A stretch of 64,000 nt of DNA from Pantoea phytobeneficialis (GCF_009728735.1 NZ_CP024636.1:3386155-3450154); one strand, 5' to 3'. Positions 15,156 through 24,789 are shown, counted from the stretch's first letter. Made by a program: numbers and translations. The notes: generated from the letters alone by a model not told the origin.

Positions 15156-16055
15156 TCACTCCAGCATTTTTTCAATCGGCAGCACCAGAATTGAGCTGGC
15201 ACCCAGGGCTTTCAGTTTTTCCATGGTTTCCCAGAACAGCGTTTCGCTGCTCACCATGTGCATCGCCACACGGCTGACTTCACCGGCCAACGGCAGGACG
15301 GTAGGACGCTCCGCACCTGGCAGTAGGGCAATCACTTCTTCCAGACGCTCGCTCGGCGCGTGCAGCATGATGTATTTGGACTCACGCGCTTTGATGACAC
15401 CCTGAATACGTGTCATCAGTTTGTCGACCAGCTCTTGTTTGGCACCGGACAGCTCACCGTCACGTTGGATCAATACCGCTTTGGAGCGATAAATGACTTC
15501 AACTTCGCGCAGGCCATTGGCCTCCAGCGTGGCGCCGGTGGACACCAGGTCGCAAATCGCGTCGGCCAGACCGGCACGGGGTGCCACTTCAACTGAACCA
15601 TTCAGCAGACAGGATTTAAAAGCAACGCCTTGTTTATCGAGATACTTTTTCAGCAGGTGAGGGTAAGAGGTGGCAATGCGGGATTTATCAAGGCATTGCG
15701 GACCGGTGTATTCCGCGTCAACCGGCATTGCCAGCGACAGGCGGCAACCGCCAAAATCGAGACGACGCAGGGTAAAGTAACGCGGATCCTCACCCTGGGC
15801 GCGGCGCGTTAACAGCTCCTCTTCCAGCACGTTTTCGCCCACGATGCCAAGATCCACCACGCCATCCATCACCAGTCCGGGAATATCGTCATCGCGCACG
15901 CGCAGGATGTCGATTGGCATGTTTTCCGCAAACGCAATCAGACGCTGCTGCTGAAGGTTAATTTTAATGCCACAGCGTGCCAGCAGTTCGCGTGATTCAT
16001 CACTTAAACGGCCAGATTTCTGCATAGCTATGCGTAAACGGGTGTTATCTAACAT
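15156..16055 (-). CDS. hisG: ATP phosphoribosyltransferase
   Basis: This 299-residue protein is the long HisG form with a C-terminal ACT-like domain that binds histidine for feedback inhibition. It starts [18 protein letters not shown] and includes the PRPP-binding region around [14 protein letters not shown] and the C-terminal segment [17 protein letters not shown]. It catalyses the first committed step of histidine synthesis. I prefer the ATG at 16055, matching E. coli HisG, over one seven codons upstream. It is the first structural gene after the attenuator. Confidence 0.97.
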   Translation of the reverse strand: MLDNTRLRIAMQKSGRLSDESRELLARCGIKINLQQQRLIAFAENMPIDILRVRDDDIPGLVMDGVVDLGIVGENVLEEELLTRRAQGEDPRYFTLRRLDFGGCRLSLAMPVDAEYTGPQCLDKSRIATSYPHLLKKYLDKQGVAFKSCLLNGSVEVAPRAGLADAICDLVSTGATLEANGLREVEVIYRSKAVLIQRDGELSGAKQELVDKLMTRIQGVIKARESKYIMLHAPSERLEEVIALLPGAERPTVLPLAGEVSRVAMHMVSSETLFWETMEKLKALGASSILVLPIEKMLE

Positions 16056-16111
16056 GGTTCCTGTCCTCTTATTCATTCCTGTCTGAACTCAGTTGGGTTG
16101 CGTCAGCCCAT

Positions 16112-16145
16112 AAAAAAACCCCCGGAAGATGATCTTCCGGGGGCT
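16112..16145 (-). terminator. his attenuator terminator
   Basis: On the minus strand CCCCCGGAAG and CTTCCGGGGG (16119-16128 with 16134-16143) make a 10-bp GC-rich stem, followed by an uninterrupted U tract of seven. It lies between the hisL leader peptide and hisG. Ribosome stalling at the His codons of hisL would favour an alternative pairing and read-through; this is the known his mechanism in enterobacteria. Confidence 0.93.
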
Positions 16146-16206
16146 CTCTTTGCGCTCACACCACTGGAAGATCCTAAACGTCTTCCAGCACACATCGCCT
16201 GAAAGA

Positions 16207-16254
16207 CTAGTCAGGATGATGGTGATGATGGTGGTTGAACTGAACGCGTTTCAT
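16207..16254 (-). CDS. hisL: his operon leader peptide
   Basis: A 15-codon ORF reads MKRVQFNHHHHHHPD and stops with TAG. The E. coli leader as I recall it is nearly the same but has seven consecutive His; here there are six. It is followed by the attenuator hairpin and hisG. Scarcity of charged tRNA-His would stall the ribosome in the His run and prevent terminator formation. It is too short for ordinary gene callers. Confidence 0.95.
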   Translation of the reverse strand: MKRVQFNHHHHHHPD

Positions 16255-16297
16255 AAAAAATTCCGTTGCTGAATGGGTATTCATTTGCGTGCTGATT

Positions 16298-16326
16298 AAC
16301 CTAGCGAAGATAGCGCCGTGTGGCAA
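16298..16326 (-). promoter_or_regulatory. his operon promoter
   Basis: On the minus strand TTGCCA (-35) and TAGGTT (-10) are separated by exactly 17 bases and lie about 44 bases upstream of hisL. The -10 TAGGTT is the same as the recalled E. coli his -10 region. Confidence 0.75.
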
Positions 16327-16435
16327 GCCTTTTTTAACGTCAATTTCTGGAATCTCCCGCAACAGTTAGCGCTGGTTTGACACCCACGACAGCACTAAGA
16401 TGAAGTGTCTTTGAGCAGCGAAGCCGGGAGTCGAT

Positions 16436-17263
16436 ATGAAAAAGGTCGCGATTGTGGGGCTGGGATGGCTGGGCATGCCGCTGGCGATGGCGCTGGCGAC
16501 ACGCGGCTGGCAGGTGACGGGCAGCAAAACCTCGCCAGATGGGGTAGATGCGGCTCGTCGTTGTGGCATTGAGGCGTTTCAACTGGTGCTGACACCTGAG
16601 CTGGAGTGTGAGGCAGAAGATCTGGAAGCGCTGATGTCGGTGGATGCGCTGGTGGTGACCTTACCCGCCAGTCGTACGGTGCAGGGCGGTGAAGATTATA
16701 TGCAGGCGGTACAAAATGTGGTGGATACCGCATTAGCCTTTAAGGTCCCGCGGATTATCTTCACCAGTTCCACTTCAGTGTATGGTCCTGGTCCGGGGGT
16801 GATGAAGGAGCACAGTCCGTTGCAACCTGAAACCGTGGCGGGTAAAACGCTGGTGGCGCTGGAGAACTGGTTGCACGATTTGCCGGGAACCTCAGTGGAT
16901 ATTGTTCGTCTCGCCGGGCTGGTGGGACCCAATCGTCATCCCGGACGTTTCCTTGCCGGGAAAACGGATTTACGCGATGGCGCACATGTGGTGAATCTGG
17001 TGCATCTGGATGATGTGGTGGATGCAATTGTGCTGTTGTTGCAGACGCCGAAAGGTGGGCATGTATATAACCTGTGTGCGCCGAAGCATCCGACGCGTCG
17101 TGAATTTTATCCGACAGTAGCGCGTCAGCTTGGACTGACCGCGCCAACCTTTGTGGCTGAGCAGACGGGGAATGCAGGCAAAACCATTGATGGCAATGCG
17201 ATTTGCGATGAACTGGGCTTCGAATACAGTTGGAATGACCCGATGACGATGCCATTGGAATAG
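16436..17263 (+). CDS. yeeZ: NAD(P)-dependent SDR-family epimerase-like protein YeeZ (275 aa)
   Basis: The N terminus has an extended-SDR/Rossmann nucleotide site, VAIVGLGWLGMPLA. FTSSTSVYGPGPG resembles the active-site Ser region, and the middle has RLAGLVGPNRHPGRFLAGK and NLVHLDDVVDAI as in sugar epimerases. The usual YxxxK catalytic pair is not obvious, so the reaction is uncertain. The gene is divergent from hisL, exactly where yeeZ lies in E. coli. The ATG follows GGGAG. E. coli yeeY, its usual further neighbour, is absent, and a gtr operon sits there instead. Confidence 0.85.
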   Translation: MKKVAIVGLGWLGMPLAMALATRGWQVTGSKTSPDGVDAARRCGIEAFQLVLTPELECEAEDLEALMSVDALVVTLPASRTVQGGEDYMQAVQNVVDTALAFKVPRIIFTSSTSVYGPGPGVMKEHSPLQPETVAGKTLVALENWLHDLPGTSVDIVRLAGLVGPNRHPGRFLAGKTDLRDGAHVVNLVHLDDVVDAIVLLLQTPKGGHVYNLCAPKHPTRREFYPTVARQLGLTAPTFVAEQTGNAGKTIDGNAICDELGFEYSWNDPMTMPLE

Positions 17264-17273
17264 TGGCGTAAAT

Positions 17274-17299
17274 CATGGGGCCTGTCATAAGGCCCCATG
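17274..17299. terminator. Hairpin between convergent yeeZ and the gtr operon
   Basis: CATGGGGCCT and AGGCCCCATG form a perfect 10-bp stem with a six-base loop, lying between the two stop codons. Neither strand has a U tract right after it, so it may act as a weak bidirectional terminator or as an RNA-stabilising end. Confidence 0.5.
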
Positions 17300-17307
17300 G
17301 TGAGGGA

Positions 17308-18585
17308 TTAACTCTCTACCGCAGCATTATGTTGCATTGGTGATTCGATGGCGTTACTTCGCAAAATAAATAGTTTTTTAAAAATATACATACAAGAAAG
17401 GATGCACATTATTTCAAATACAAAATCAACTCTAAATCCTGAAGCGTAAACAGTAGGAGACATTCCCAGCATTGTTACGGTCATAAACCCCAGAAACATA
17501 GCAATAATTGGGAGGGTCGAGATCATTTTGTTTATCAACATGTCCAACATAATGATAAACAGGGACGAAATGACAATAAATAAATACAAGTAAGAAAGAA
17601 AAATTTTCTCTGATGACCAGTTAGATGCATCCAGTGTCGTGCTATAGAAAAAGGAAATATTAGAGAAGAAACCAGTCAGTGAGTTTGTTATGGATAATGC
17701 AATAAATGTCATCATGACAACCATCGCAATCTTGATTGATAGCAGCATCTTACCACCCACAGATCTCAGGGCAATAATAGCTGCGACAAGACCGATCAAT
17801 GGGATATTGCATCTGAACGTCATTAGCTGATGTAACTTATCAAAGCCAAGCGAAAGTTTATTTATAAGGCCATAAGTGGTATATTGTGGATACCAATTCC
17901 ATGGTTCAAGTAATAATCTTTGCTCGTTTCCCGGCGCCTTGAGGCAAATAGCCAGGTTTATTATGCTTATTGTAAGAATTGTTATATTAAACTTGCTCCT
18001 TGATTCTTTATTTGACAGCAAGATGCAGCTGATTGCTATTACATATGCAATGCCTGCCTGCTCCATGTATGAAAAATAAAATACTGCGATAAAACAGAAA
18101 GCTTTCTCAATTGGCTTGTTGCTGTTGGTATACGTCACAGAGAAAGAGTATATAGCAAGGGTTACGGGAAGAAGATAATTATAAAATCCGGTAATCCACC
18201 ATGATGCATCCGTGTTTATATTGTTTGGGATGGTGGCAAATAACCCCAGTGTAATAGCAAAAGATATTACACTGACTTTCTTATTTACAATTCTTGATAG
18301 TGAAAAACACAAAACAATGACAGCCAGAGGGACGCCAATCTTCCAGAAAGCCTTAAAGCTAATGGTAGTTGTCATCAATAGTTCAATAGGGAATCGGCCC
18401 GTCCATGTAAAATATCTTTCAACAAGGATTTGGATGATATGGTTTGAATTAAATATGCTAATAAAGTACTGGTCATCAGAAAAATCACGGAGATGTAATT
18501 TTCTCACAATAATAAATAGGTATGTAAACGCACAAATGAGGACAGATGTTTTAATCCATTTATTTGCAATGGTATTTGGCTGCAT
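17308..18585 (-). CDS. Polytopic membrane protein, GtrII/GtrC-like O-antigen glucosyltransferase candidate (425 aa)
   Basis: The protein is strongly hydrophobic, with about ten to twelve predicted membrane spans. An acidic cluster (Asp34, Asp37, Asp38) follows the first span, as expected of a GT-C transferase using a polyprenyl-linked sugar at the periplasmic face. It is the last gene of a gtrA-gtrB operon, the position of the serotype-specific Gtr transferase, which is the most variable gene of such cassettes. The gene is very AT-rich. Its start is preceded by AAGGAG at six bases and lies inside the end of the upstream small gene. Substrate specificity cannot be read. Confidence 0.7.
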   Translation of the reverse strand: MQPNTIANKWIKTSVLICAFTYLFIIVRKLHLRDFSDDQYFISIFNSNHIIQILVERYFTWTGRFPIELLMTTTISFKAFWKIGVPLAVIVLCFSLSRIVNKKVSVISFAITLGLFATIPNNINTDASWWITGFYNYLLPVTLAIYSFSVTYTNSNKPIEKAFCFIAVFYFSYMEQAGIAYVIAISCILLSNKESRSKFNITILTISIINLAICLKAPGNEQRLLLEPWNWYPQYTTYGLINKLSLGFDKLHQLMTFRCNIPLIGLVAAIIALRSVGGKMLLSIKIAMVVMMTFIALSITNSLTGFFSNISFFYSTTLDASNWSSEKIFLSYLYLFIVISSLFIIMLDMLINKMISTLPIIAMFLGFMTVTMLGMSPTVYASGFRVDFVFEIMCILSCMYIFKKLFILRSNAIESPMQHNAAVES

Positions 18586-19039
18586 GGCCTGCTCCTTTGC
18601 TGTCCATTGAAATAATCATGATATCGTGCGTGAAACTGCTTCTTGATAAAAAACCACTCCTGGTGGCAATGAATCCTGACTTGTCATGATTAGAGGGGAT
18701 GGAAGGTGCAGAGTCATCAATTTTTCTAACTACGGTGGAACTCATTAACTCAATCCATTCACCGTTTTTTTCTTTTGCATAAATCCTGTTCAGAACTTTT
18801 GTGTTTCCTGGAACGAATGCCCATCCTGTCACGGTTATCTTTTTTTCTTCAAAATGACAGGTGTTGACAGAAAAGCTTTCGAGCTGATATTCGGCTGCTT
18901 CAGGTGTGGCTGGCGAGGCATTGTTCCATGACCTGAAAAACAAATAGGTCATAATTACAGAGGTAACTAGCATGACAACAAATACCATGTTTAGATTTAT
19001 ATTTATTCGCCTTGAATTTATATATTTATTTTGGCTCAT
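18560..19039 (-). CDS. Unknown membrane-anchored protein in the gtr operon (159 aa)
   Basis: I do not recognise this protein. It has a short basic cytoplasmic start, one membrane span at about residues 17-36, and a hydrophilic domain of about 120 residues with two Cys (in VNTCHFEEK and at the C terminus) that would face the periplasm. It overlaps gtrB by 14 bases and the following transferase gene by 26, so it belongs to the same AT-rich transcription unit. Standard gtr cassettes have three genes, and this is an additional one. It might assist or modulate the transferase; no function is assigned. Confidence 0.65.
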   Translation of the reverse strand: MSQNKYINSRRININLNMVFVVMLVTSVIMTYLFFRSWNNASPATPEAAEYQLESFSVNTCHFEEKKITVTGWAFVPGNTKVLNRIYAKEKNGEWIELMSSTVVRKIDDSAPSIPSNHDKSGFIATRSGFLSRSSFTHDIMIISMDSKGAGHAAKYHCK

Positions 19040-19961
19040 TCTTATTCTCGTCGTTCTTTATTATATAGCGCGGTCTTTTCTTCGTCTCAATATAAATTCT
19101 GCCAATATACTCCCCAAGAACGCCAATCCCAATCAGCTGAATGCCACCGAGGAAAAGGATTGAAACCAGAATTGAAGGATAACCTCGTACCGGGTTGCCG
19201 AAAATAAGGGTGTTTAACACCATATAGGTGCCATAAATAAAGGATAACCCGGCAACAAACAGGCCAATATAGGTCCACATACGTAGAGGAAAGGTGGAAA
19301 AGGAGGTGATACCTTCCAATGCAAGGTTCCAGAGTTTCCAGCCATTGAACTTAGTTGTGCCCGCAACGCGCTCTGCTCGGGTATATTCAATGACTTCAGT
19401 TTTACCACCTACCCAGCTCAAAACGCCTTTCATAAACAAATTTCTTTCAGGCAGCAACTTGATGTTCTCGACAACTTCACGAGACATCAGTCGAAAATCG
19501 CCCACGTTTTCTTCAATCTGTGGTTTGCTAATCTTATTGTGTAAATGGTAGAACCACTCGGCACTTTTGCGCTTCAGATGAGTATCTGACGATCTGTCGA
19601 TACGTTTTGCCAATACCACATCAGCACCGTTCCGCCACTTCTCAACAAGTTGGGGAATTATCGCAATCGGGTCCTGCAAATCGACATCAATCGGGATAAC
19701 CACATCTCCCGTTGAGGCTTCAAGTCCGGCAAAGAGAGCGGGCTCTTTGCCAAAATTGCGGGTAAAGGTGACATATTTAACCAGCTGATCATCGAGGCTA
19801 ATATTTTGCAGTATCTGTTCAGTGCTATCCGTGCTTCCATCATTAATAAAGACAATCTCAACGTCATCATCGCCAAATCCATTGAAATTCCGGATGGCGT
19901 TATAAAAGACCGGCAGTGCTTCTTCTTCGTTAAGAACAGGAACTATCAGTGAGATTTTCAT
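19026..19961 (-). CDS. gtrB: Bactoprenol glucosyl transferase GtrB (311 aa)
   Basis: A GT2 domain ([35 protein letters not shown] with the acidic metal site, [10 protein letters not shown]) is followed by two C-terminal membrane segments, the layout of GtrB/DpmA-like enzymes. It would move glucose from UDP-glucose to undecaprenyl phosphate on the cytoplasmic face. The ATG at 19961 overlaps the gtrA stop as ATGA; a 15-codon extension inside gtrA is rejected. Confidence 0.9.
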   Translation of the reverse strand: MKISLIVPVLNEEEALPVFYNAIRNFNGFGDDDVEIVFINDGSTDSTEQILQNISLDDQLVKYVTFTRNFGKEPALFAGLEASTGDVVIPIDVDLQDPIAIIPQLVEKWRNGADVVLAKRIDRSSDTHLKRKSAEWFYHLHNKISKPQIEENVGDFRLMSREVVENIKLLPERNLFMKGVLSWVGGKTEVIEYTRAERVAGTTKFNGWKLWNLALEGITSFSTFPLRMWTYIGLFVAGLSFIYGTYMVLNTLIFGNPVRGYPSILVSILFLGGIQLIGIGVLGEYIGRIYIETKKRPRYIIKNDENKNEPK

Positions 19962-20317
19962 TTTCGCACCCTGAAAACGAATAATTTTGACCAGAAAAAA
20001 CCGCAAACCAGGCTTATCGCCGAGAAAAGGATCAGAGTCAGCAGTGGATTGATATGTGCGTTATCAGCAGCCCATCCCACAGCAAGCGCGGTGGCCCCCA
20101 TAAACACGGTATAGAAAATATATCGCGCCGTGGTGGCTTGCGCGTTAAATGTCCATCGGGCGTTGGCAAAAAATGAAAAGGTGACAGCCGTGCAAAACGC
20201 AATGAAGTTCGAGACGGATTGCTTAAAACCAAGATTGTACAATGTGCCAAAAATAACCCAATGAATCAGAGTATTAAGGACACCAATTGAGGCATATCGG
20301 GTAAACCGTTTGAGCAT
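19958..20317 (-). CDS. gtrA: GtrA-family membrane protein, putative undecaprenyl-glucose flippase (119 aa)
   Basis: A small protein with four membrane spans. It closely matches phage and E. coli GtrA, including [24 protein letters not shown] and [14 protein letters not shown]. It is thought to flip the lipid-linked glucose to the periplasm. I use the ATG at 20317 (MLKRF), which corresponds to the E. coli start, rather than one four codons upstream. It is the first gene of the operon. No integrase or other phage gene is beside it. Confidence 0.9.
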   Translation of the reverse strand: MLKRFTRYASIGVLNTLIHWVIFGTLYNLGFKQSVSNFIAFCTAVTFSFFANARWTFNAQATTARYIFYTVFMGATALAVGWAADNAHINPLLTLILFSAISLVCGFFWSKLFVFRVRK

Positions 20318-20434
20318 TTTGCCACCCATTCTGGAAAACGCTCACGATCTTGTCACCAGAACAGCGATATAGCAAGTTTTGGTAAGGATAACGTTATTAA
20401 CTGTAAGATAAGGCTGTATTTCCCCTTTCTAAGG

Positions 20435-21712
20435 TTACACCCCCAATCGATCCCGCAACGCATACCACACCGCACCCATTGCCGTGAGTGGCACTTTAAA
20501 GCGTCTGCCGCCGGGGAAGGGCAGATGCGGCAATCGGGCAAAGGCATCAAACCGTTCCGCCTGGCCGCGCAGGACTTCCGCGATCAGCTTGCCGGATAAG
20601 TGGGTACAGGTCACGCCATGACCACTGTCACCCTGCATAAAGTAAACATTCTTCTCCAGTTGGCCAAACTGCGGCATCCGTGACAGCGTCAGCAGGAAAT
20701 TTCCGCTCCAGCGATAGCTCAGTTTCACATCGCGCAACTGCGGGAAGGTGCGCAGCAGCTTCGGGCGAATCAATGCATCAATATCCTCCGGCTCGCGTGC
20801 GCCATACACCACACCGCCGCCGTATAACAGGCGGTTGTCTGCGGTGAGACGGAAATAGTCGAGCAGATAATTACAGTCTTCTACGCAATGATTATTCGGC
20901 AGCAGACTGAGCGCCAAATCGCGACTCAGCGGTTCGGTGGTGACGATTTGTGAGCCGCAAGGCATGCTTTTACGGCCCAGACGTGGTTCCAGTTGCGTCG
21001 GGAGATAGGCGTTGCCAGCGAAAATGACAAAGGTGGCGCTAACATCGCCGCGCGCCGTTTTTACCCGATGCGGTGTGCCATACTCCACTTTCAACGCGGC
21101 AGATTGTTCATAGATACGCCCGCCATGCCGCCGGATGGCCTCGGCTTCGCCCAGCGCCAGATTCAATGGATGCAGATGCCCGCCGCGTTTGTCCAGCAAT
21201 CCCCCAACGTAACGGTCGGTCGCCACTTCACGGCGGATACCACGCTCATCCAGCAATTCCAGCTCATGGTTGCCATAGCGCGCCCAACTGGCTTTCTGGT
21301 TACGCAGATGGCCCATCTGGCGATTATTTAACGCGGCAAAAATTCCGCCGGGGCGATAGTCACAGGCGATGGCATAGCGATCGATACGGTCGCGAATAAT
21401 ATCCGCACCTTCGAACATCATGCTGCCAAGCATCTTAGCGGTGTCTTTGCCGTAACGTTGTTCAATCACATCAACGTCGCGGCTGTAAGAATTGACCACC
21501 TGGCCGCCATTACGTCCACTGGCACCAAAGCCGATTTTCGCCGCCTCCAACAGCACCACATCGTAACCCGCTTCAGTGAGATACAGCGCCGATGACAGGC
21601 CGGTAAAGCCGCCACCGATAATGCAGACGTCACATCGAATGCTCTCCTGCAATTCTGGCCAGGGTTCATGCGCATTCGCTGTTGCGGCGTAATAACTCTC
21701 CACATGTTGCAT
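20435..21712 (-). CDS. puuB: Gamma-glutamylputrescine oxidase
   Basis: A 425-residue FAD-dependent amine oxidase. The N-terminal CDVCIIGGGFTGLSSAL is the dinucleotide-binding motif, IGFGASGRNGGQ is the family signature, and WSGNFLLTLSRMPQFG with GDSGHGVTCTHL closes the flavin site. It matches E. coli PuuB from end to end. It oxidises gamma-glutamylputrescine to the aldehyde with release of ammonia and peroxide. AGGAGG lies five bases before the ATG at 21712, so I reject the GTG one codon upstream. The partner genes puuR and puuD are just upstream. Confidence 0.95.
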   Translation of the reverse strand: MQHVESYYAATANAHEPWPELQESIRCDVCIIGGGFTGLSSALYLTEAGYDVVLLEAAKIGFGASGRNGGQVVNSYSRDVDVIEQRYGKDTAKMLGSMMFEGADIIRDRIDRYAIACDYRPGGIFAALNNRQMGHLRNQKASWARYGNHELELLDERGIRREVATDRYVGGLLDKRGGHLHPLNLALGEAEAIRRHGGRIYEQSAALKVEYGTPHRVKTARGDVSATFVIFAGNAYLPTQLEPRLGRKSMPCGSQIVTTEPLSRDLALSLLPNNHCVEDCNYLLDYFRLTADNRLLYGGGVVYGAREPEDIDALIRPKLLRTFPQLRDVKLSYRWSGNFLLTLSRMPQFGQLEKNVYFMQGDSGHGVTCTHLSGKLIAEVLRGQAERFDAFARLPHLPFPGGRRFKVPLTAMGAVWYALRDRLGV

Positions 21713-21736
21713 CACAACCTCCTTCTGCGCGTGGGC

Positions 21737-22294
21737 TCAGAAATTTGCCGGCGAATGGGCGCTCACAATTCGGCACGGCTGATCAGACATATTGGTAAAG
21801 CTATGCGGTAAACCGGTATCGATGACGTAGCTTTCTCCGGCGTACAGATGATAGCTCTGACCATTCACTACCAGCGTAATTTCACCCTCCAGCACGGTGC
21901 CAGTCTCTTCGCCGGGATGGCGGAGTTTTTCACCGGTACTGGAACCTGGCGCGTAATGCTCCAACAGCATCGCCAGCGCGCGCTGCGATGCCCCATTATC
22001 AATCAGCTGTAACGACACCCCCAGGCTGCCAATCTCCACCCGATCATCGGGGCGAACAATCACGCGTGGTGTGTAGTCCTGCTTCGGCTCGGAAAAAAAT
22101 TCTGATAGCGATAAGCCGTACACCTTCAGCAGTTTTTGTAGGGTACTCACCGCCGGGCTGACTTTATCCTGCTCGATGGTGCTGATGGCGCTATGGGTCA
22201 AACCTGACAACTCAGCGACGCGACGCTGAGACAATCCCAACTCCTGCCGGATTTGCGATAAACGTCGTCCGGGCGCCAGAGTGGCGTCGTTCAT
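21737..22294 (-). CDS. puuR: Transcriptional repressor of the putrescine pathway
   Basis: The 185-residue protein has an N-terminal helix-turn-helix (RLSQIRQELGLSQRRVAELSGLTHSAIS) and a C-terminal cupin domain (HPGEETGTVLEGEITLVVNG, GLPHSFTN), the architecture and length of E. coli PuuR. In E. coli PuuR represses puu genes and is relieved by putrescine. The ATG at 22294 overlaps the puuD stop by four bases. Candidate binding sites lie upstream of puuD and puuA. Confidence 0.95.
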   Translation of the reverse strand: MNDATLAPGRRLSQIRQELGLSQRRVAELSGLTHSAISTIEQDKVSPAVSTLQKLLKVYGLSLSEFFSEPKQDYTPRVIVRPDDRVEIGSLGVSLQLIDNGASQRALAMLLEHYAPGSSTGEKLRHPGEETGTVLEGEITLVVNGQSYHLYAGESYVIDTGLPHSFTNMSDQPCRIVSAHSPANF

Positions 22295-23055
22295 GGTCGT
22301 TTTTCCTTGTGATAACGAACAGCGGCGTGAATAAATGCCTCGAACAACTGGCGCGAAACCGGATCGTCGGTTGAATGCCACTCCGGATGCCACTGTACCG
22401 CCAGAGCAAACGGGTGCTGACGTAAACTGACCGCTTCTGGCAGGCCATCGGCCGCGCGCGCCTCGATGCGCAGTTGGGGGCCGGGTTCACGGACCCCCTG
22501 TTGATGGAGCGAATTCACTCTAAAAGCGGCATCGCTACCAAGTATGTGGCTGAGCAGACCATCGGCTTCCGGTTTTACCTCATGTACAGGGGCATACTGT
22601 TGTTCCAGCGGCAGCGTGTCATCCTCACGATGCTCCTGGAATTGATGAGTGAGGTGAAGATAGCGATGCAACGACCCTCCATTTGCCACCACCATCTCCT
22701 GCAATCCCCGACAAATACCCAATATCGGCATCTTTTTTCCCACCGCATGGGTAATCAGGCCGAATGCGAGACGGTCGCGGGCCGGATCGGCATGAGGCTC
22801 CACACCTTCTTCGCCATAATGCCAGGGTTCTATGTTGCTCGGGCTGCCCGTCAGCAAAATGCCATCCAGCAACGTCATACTGTTTTCTAATAGATGAGGG
22901 GCTTGCATCAGTTGATGCGGCATAGGGAGGGGCAGGCCACCGGCGAGCACGATGGCATCAAGATACTTGTTATGGACGGTCTGCCCAGGATGGCTACCGA
23001 TGTTGTTCTGACACATCACTACGCCAATCAAGGGTTTGTCAAAAATAATGCCCAT
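22291..23055 (-). CDS. puuD: Gamma-glutamyl-gamma-aminobutyrate hydrolase
   Basis: This is a class I glutamine-amidotransferase-like hydrolase of 254 residues. The nucleophilic Cys is in ILGICRGLQEMVVA and the His-Glu pair in AVQWHPEWHS; SLHRYLHLTHQFQEHRED is a family-specific stretch. It splits gamma-glutamyl-GABA into GABA and glutamate at the end of the Puu route. I start it at the ATG at 23055 (MGIIFDKPLIG), preceded by GGAGAC and giving the E. coli length. A longer in-frame reading runs through the regulatory region. Confidence 0.94.
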   Translation of the reverse strand: MGIIFDKPLIGVVMCQNNIGSHPGQTVHNKYLDAIVLAGGLPLPMPHQLMQAPHLLENSMTLLDGILLTGSPSNIEPWHYGEEGVEPHADPARDRLAFGLITHAVGKKMPILGICRGLQEMVVANGGSLHRYLHLTHQFQEHREDDTLPLEQQYAPVHEVKPEADGLLSHILGSDAAFRVNSLHQQGVREPGPQLRIEARAADGLPEAVSLRQHPFALAVQWHPEWHSTDDPVSRQLFEAFIHAAVRYHKEKRP

Positions 23056-23071
23056 TACGTCTCCGCGTCGC

Positions 23072-23131
23072 TGTTCAATATTTTCGCCGATAAAGCGCAC
23101 CTGACGTAAAAGTGTGCAATATAATGTCAAT
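23072..23131. promoter_or_regulatory. Candidate PuuR operators between puuD and puuA
   Basis: Two AT-rich segments resemble the recalled PuuR box AAAATATAATGAACA: TGTTCAATATTTT at 23072-23084 (reverse orientation) and GCAATATAATGTCAA at 23116-23130. They flank the puuD start and precede puuA, as expected for repression of both directions. The matches are imperfect and were made by eye. Confidence 0.4.
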
Positions 23132-23265
23132 CTAGCAACCGTCTGGCTAATCTTCAAACAGATTTGTTACATTTGCACACTTTTTCTCCAGGAGCTATCT
23201 TAGATTTGTGGCTGTTATTTTGAGCATTGCGCAAACCTGACAAACGGTAAAGGGCGGGTGGGATC

Positions 23266-24681
23266 ATGACGAACCTCGTAGAAGTAGAAGACTTCACGCG
23301 ACATAGTGAAGAGAAGCGAACCAGCGCGTTCCAGCTGGAGGTGAAAACCTGGCTGGAACGCCATCCTGAAACGCAGTATGTCGATATTCTTCTGAACGAT
23401 CTGAATGGGGTATTTCGCGGTAAGCGCATTCCCGTCTCAGCGCTGGCAAAGCTGGAAAAAGGGTGTTACTTCCCGGCTTCGGTTTTCGCTATGGATATTT
23501 TGGGTAATACCGTCGAAGAGGCTGGACTGGGACAGGCACTCGGCGAACCTGACAATATCTGCTTTCCTGTTCCCGGTTCTTTAATGCCTTCCGCCGCCGA
23601 TCCGCAACGTGTCGCGCAACTGATGTTGACCATGTGCAACCAAGATGGCACTCCCTTTGACGTTGAACCCCGTAATGTCCTCAATCAATTGTGGCAACAA
23701 CTGCGCAATCGGGGATTATTTCCGGTGGTAGCGGTAGAGCTGGAGTTCTATCTGGTCGATAAAAAACGCGATGCGGAAGGCTATATCCAACCGCCGTGCG
23801 CACCCGGTAGCGATGAGCGCAACATGCAAAGCCAGGTCTATTCGGTGGATAACCTTGATCACTTTGCCGATGTGTTACGGGATATTGATTCCCTGGCGAA
23901 GCAGCAGGGGATACCGGCCGATGGTGCCCTGGCGGAGGCCTCACCGGGACAGTTCGAGATCAATCTGCACCATACGCGCGATGTATTGAAAGCCTGCGAT
24001 CACGCAATTCAACTCAAACGTCTGGTTCGTCAGGTCGCAGAAAATCACGGCATGACGGCGACTTTCATGGCGAAACCCTATGAAGAGTACGCCGGTAGCG
24101 GCATGCATGTGCATATCAGTATGCTGGATGCCGCCGACCACAACGCCTTTTCCCTTGATGACGGTAGTGATTCGCCGCTGCTGAAACGTGCACTGGCAGG
24201 CATGATCGATTTAATGCCTGCATCAATGGCACTGCTGGCTCCCAACGTGAACGCCTATCGTCGTTTTCTGCCGGATGCTTTTGTCCCCCTTCAGGCCTCA
24301 TGGGGGCACAACAACCGTACCGTGGCGCTGCGCATTCCCTGTGGCGATGTCGATAATCATCGCGTGGAATACCGCGTGGCGGGGGCCGATGCGAATCCTT
24401 ACCTGGTGGTGTCAACCATTCTTGCCGGTATTGTACACGGACTGGACAATCAATTGCCGTTGCCGCATCCGGTGAAAGGCAACGGCCATGAAGCGGAAGG
24501 ACTGGCGCTACCGATTCGTCAGAGCGATGCGCTGTACGAATTTGAGAACAGCTATCCGCTACAGAAGCTGCTGGGCGAGCGTTTCAGCGCGGTGTGGCAC
24601 AGCTGCAAACAGTATGAACTGATGCAGTTTGAGCGACTTATCACCGCCACCGAGATTGACTGGATGCTGAAGAACGCCTGA
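23266..24681 (+). CDS. puuA: Gamma-glutamylputrescine synthetase
   Basis: A 471-residue glutamine-synthetase-like ligase. VAVELEFYL carries metal-binding Glu residues, EASPGQFEINL and GSGMHVHISM are further metal and ATP elements, and ASWGHNNRTVALRIP with NHRVEYRVAGADANPYL completes the active site. It matches E. coli PuuA throughout. It joins glutamate to putrescine using ATP, the entry step of the Puu pathway. It is divergent from puuD-puuR-puuB. puuC, puuE and puuP are not in this window. An intrinsic terminator follows. Confidence 0.96.
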   Translation: MTNLVEVEDFTRHSEEKRTSAFQLEVKTWLERHPETQYVDILLNDLNGVFRGKRIPVSALAKLEKGCYFPASVFAMDILGNTVEEAGLGQALGEPDNICFPVPGSLMPSAADPQRVAQLMLTMCNQDGTPFDVEPRNVLNQLWQQLRNRGLFPVVAVELEFYLVDKKRDAEGYIQPPCAPGSDERNMQSQVYSVDNLDHFADVLRDIDSLAKQQGIPADGALAEASPGQFEINLHHTRDVLKACDHAIQLKRLVRQVAENHGMTATFMAKPYEEYAGSGMHVHISMLDAADHNAFSLDDGSDSPLLKRALAGMIDLMPASMALLAPNVNAYRRFLPDAFVPLQASWGHNNRTVALRIPCGDVDNHRVEYRVAGADANPYLVVSTILAGIVHGLDNQLPLPHPVKGNGHEAEGLALPIRQSDALYEFENSYPLQKLLGERFSAVWHSCKQYELMQFERLITATEIDWMLKNA

Positions 24682-24759
24682 AGCAGGGAGATTTAGCGCA
24701 ACATCTTGTATTGATGCCAGTAATTAAGGCAAAATATGCGCCCTGCAAAATACCAACAT

Positions 24760-24789
24760 AACCGACGCTTATCGCGTCGGTTATTTTTT
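24760..24789 (+). terminator. Intrinsic terminator after puuA
   Basis: AACCGACGC and GCGTCGGTT form a 9-bp stem with a five-base loop and are followed by ATTTTTT. It is 78 bases past the puuA stop and about 100 bases before the small ORF that leads plaP. Confidence 0.9.

Noticed and set aside
17308..20317. The gtr operon as part of a prophage
   Set aside because: No integrase, att-like repeats or phage structural genes are nearby; it is more simply a chromosomal gtr cassette.
24703..24745. TTGTAT and AAATAT as a promoter for plaP
   Set aside because: Spacing is about 19 bases with a poor -10, and a strong terminator lies between it and plaP.
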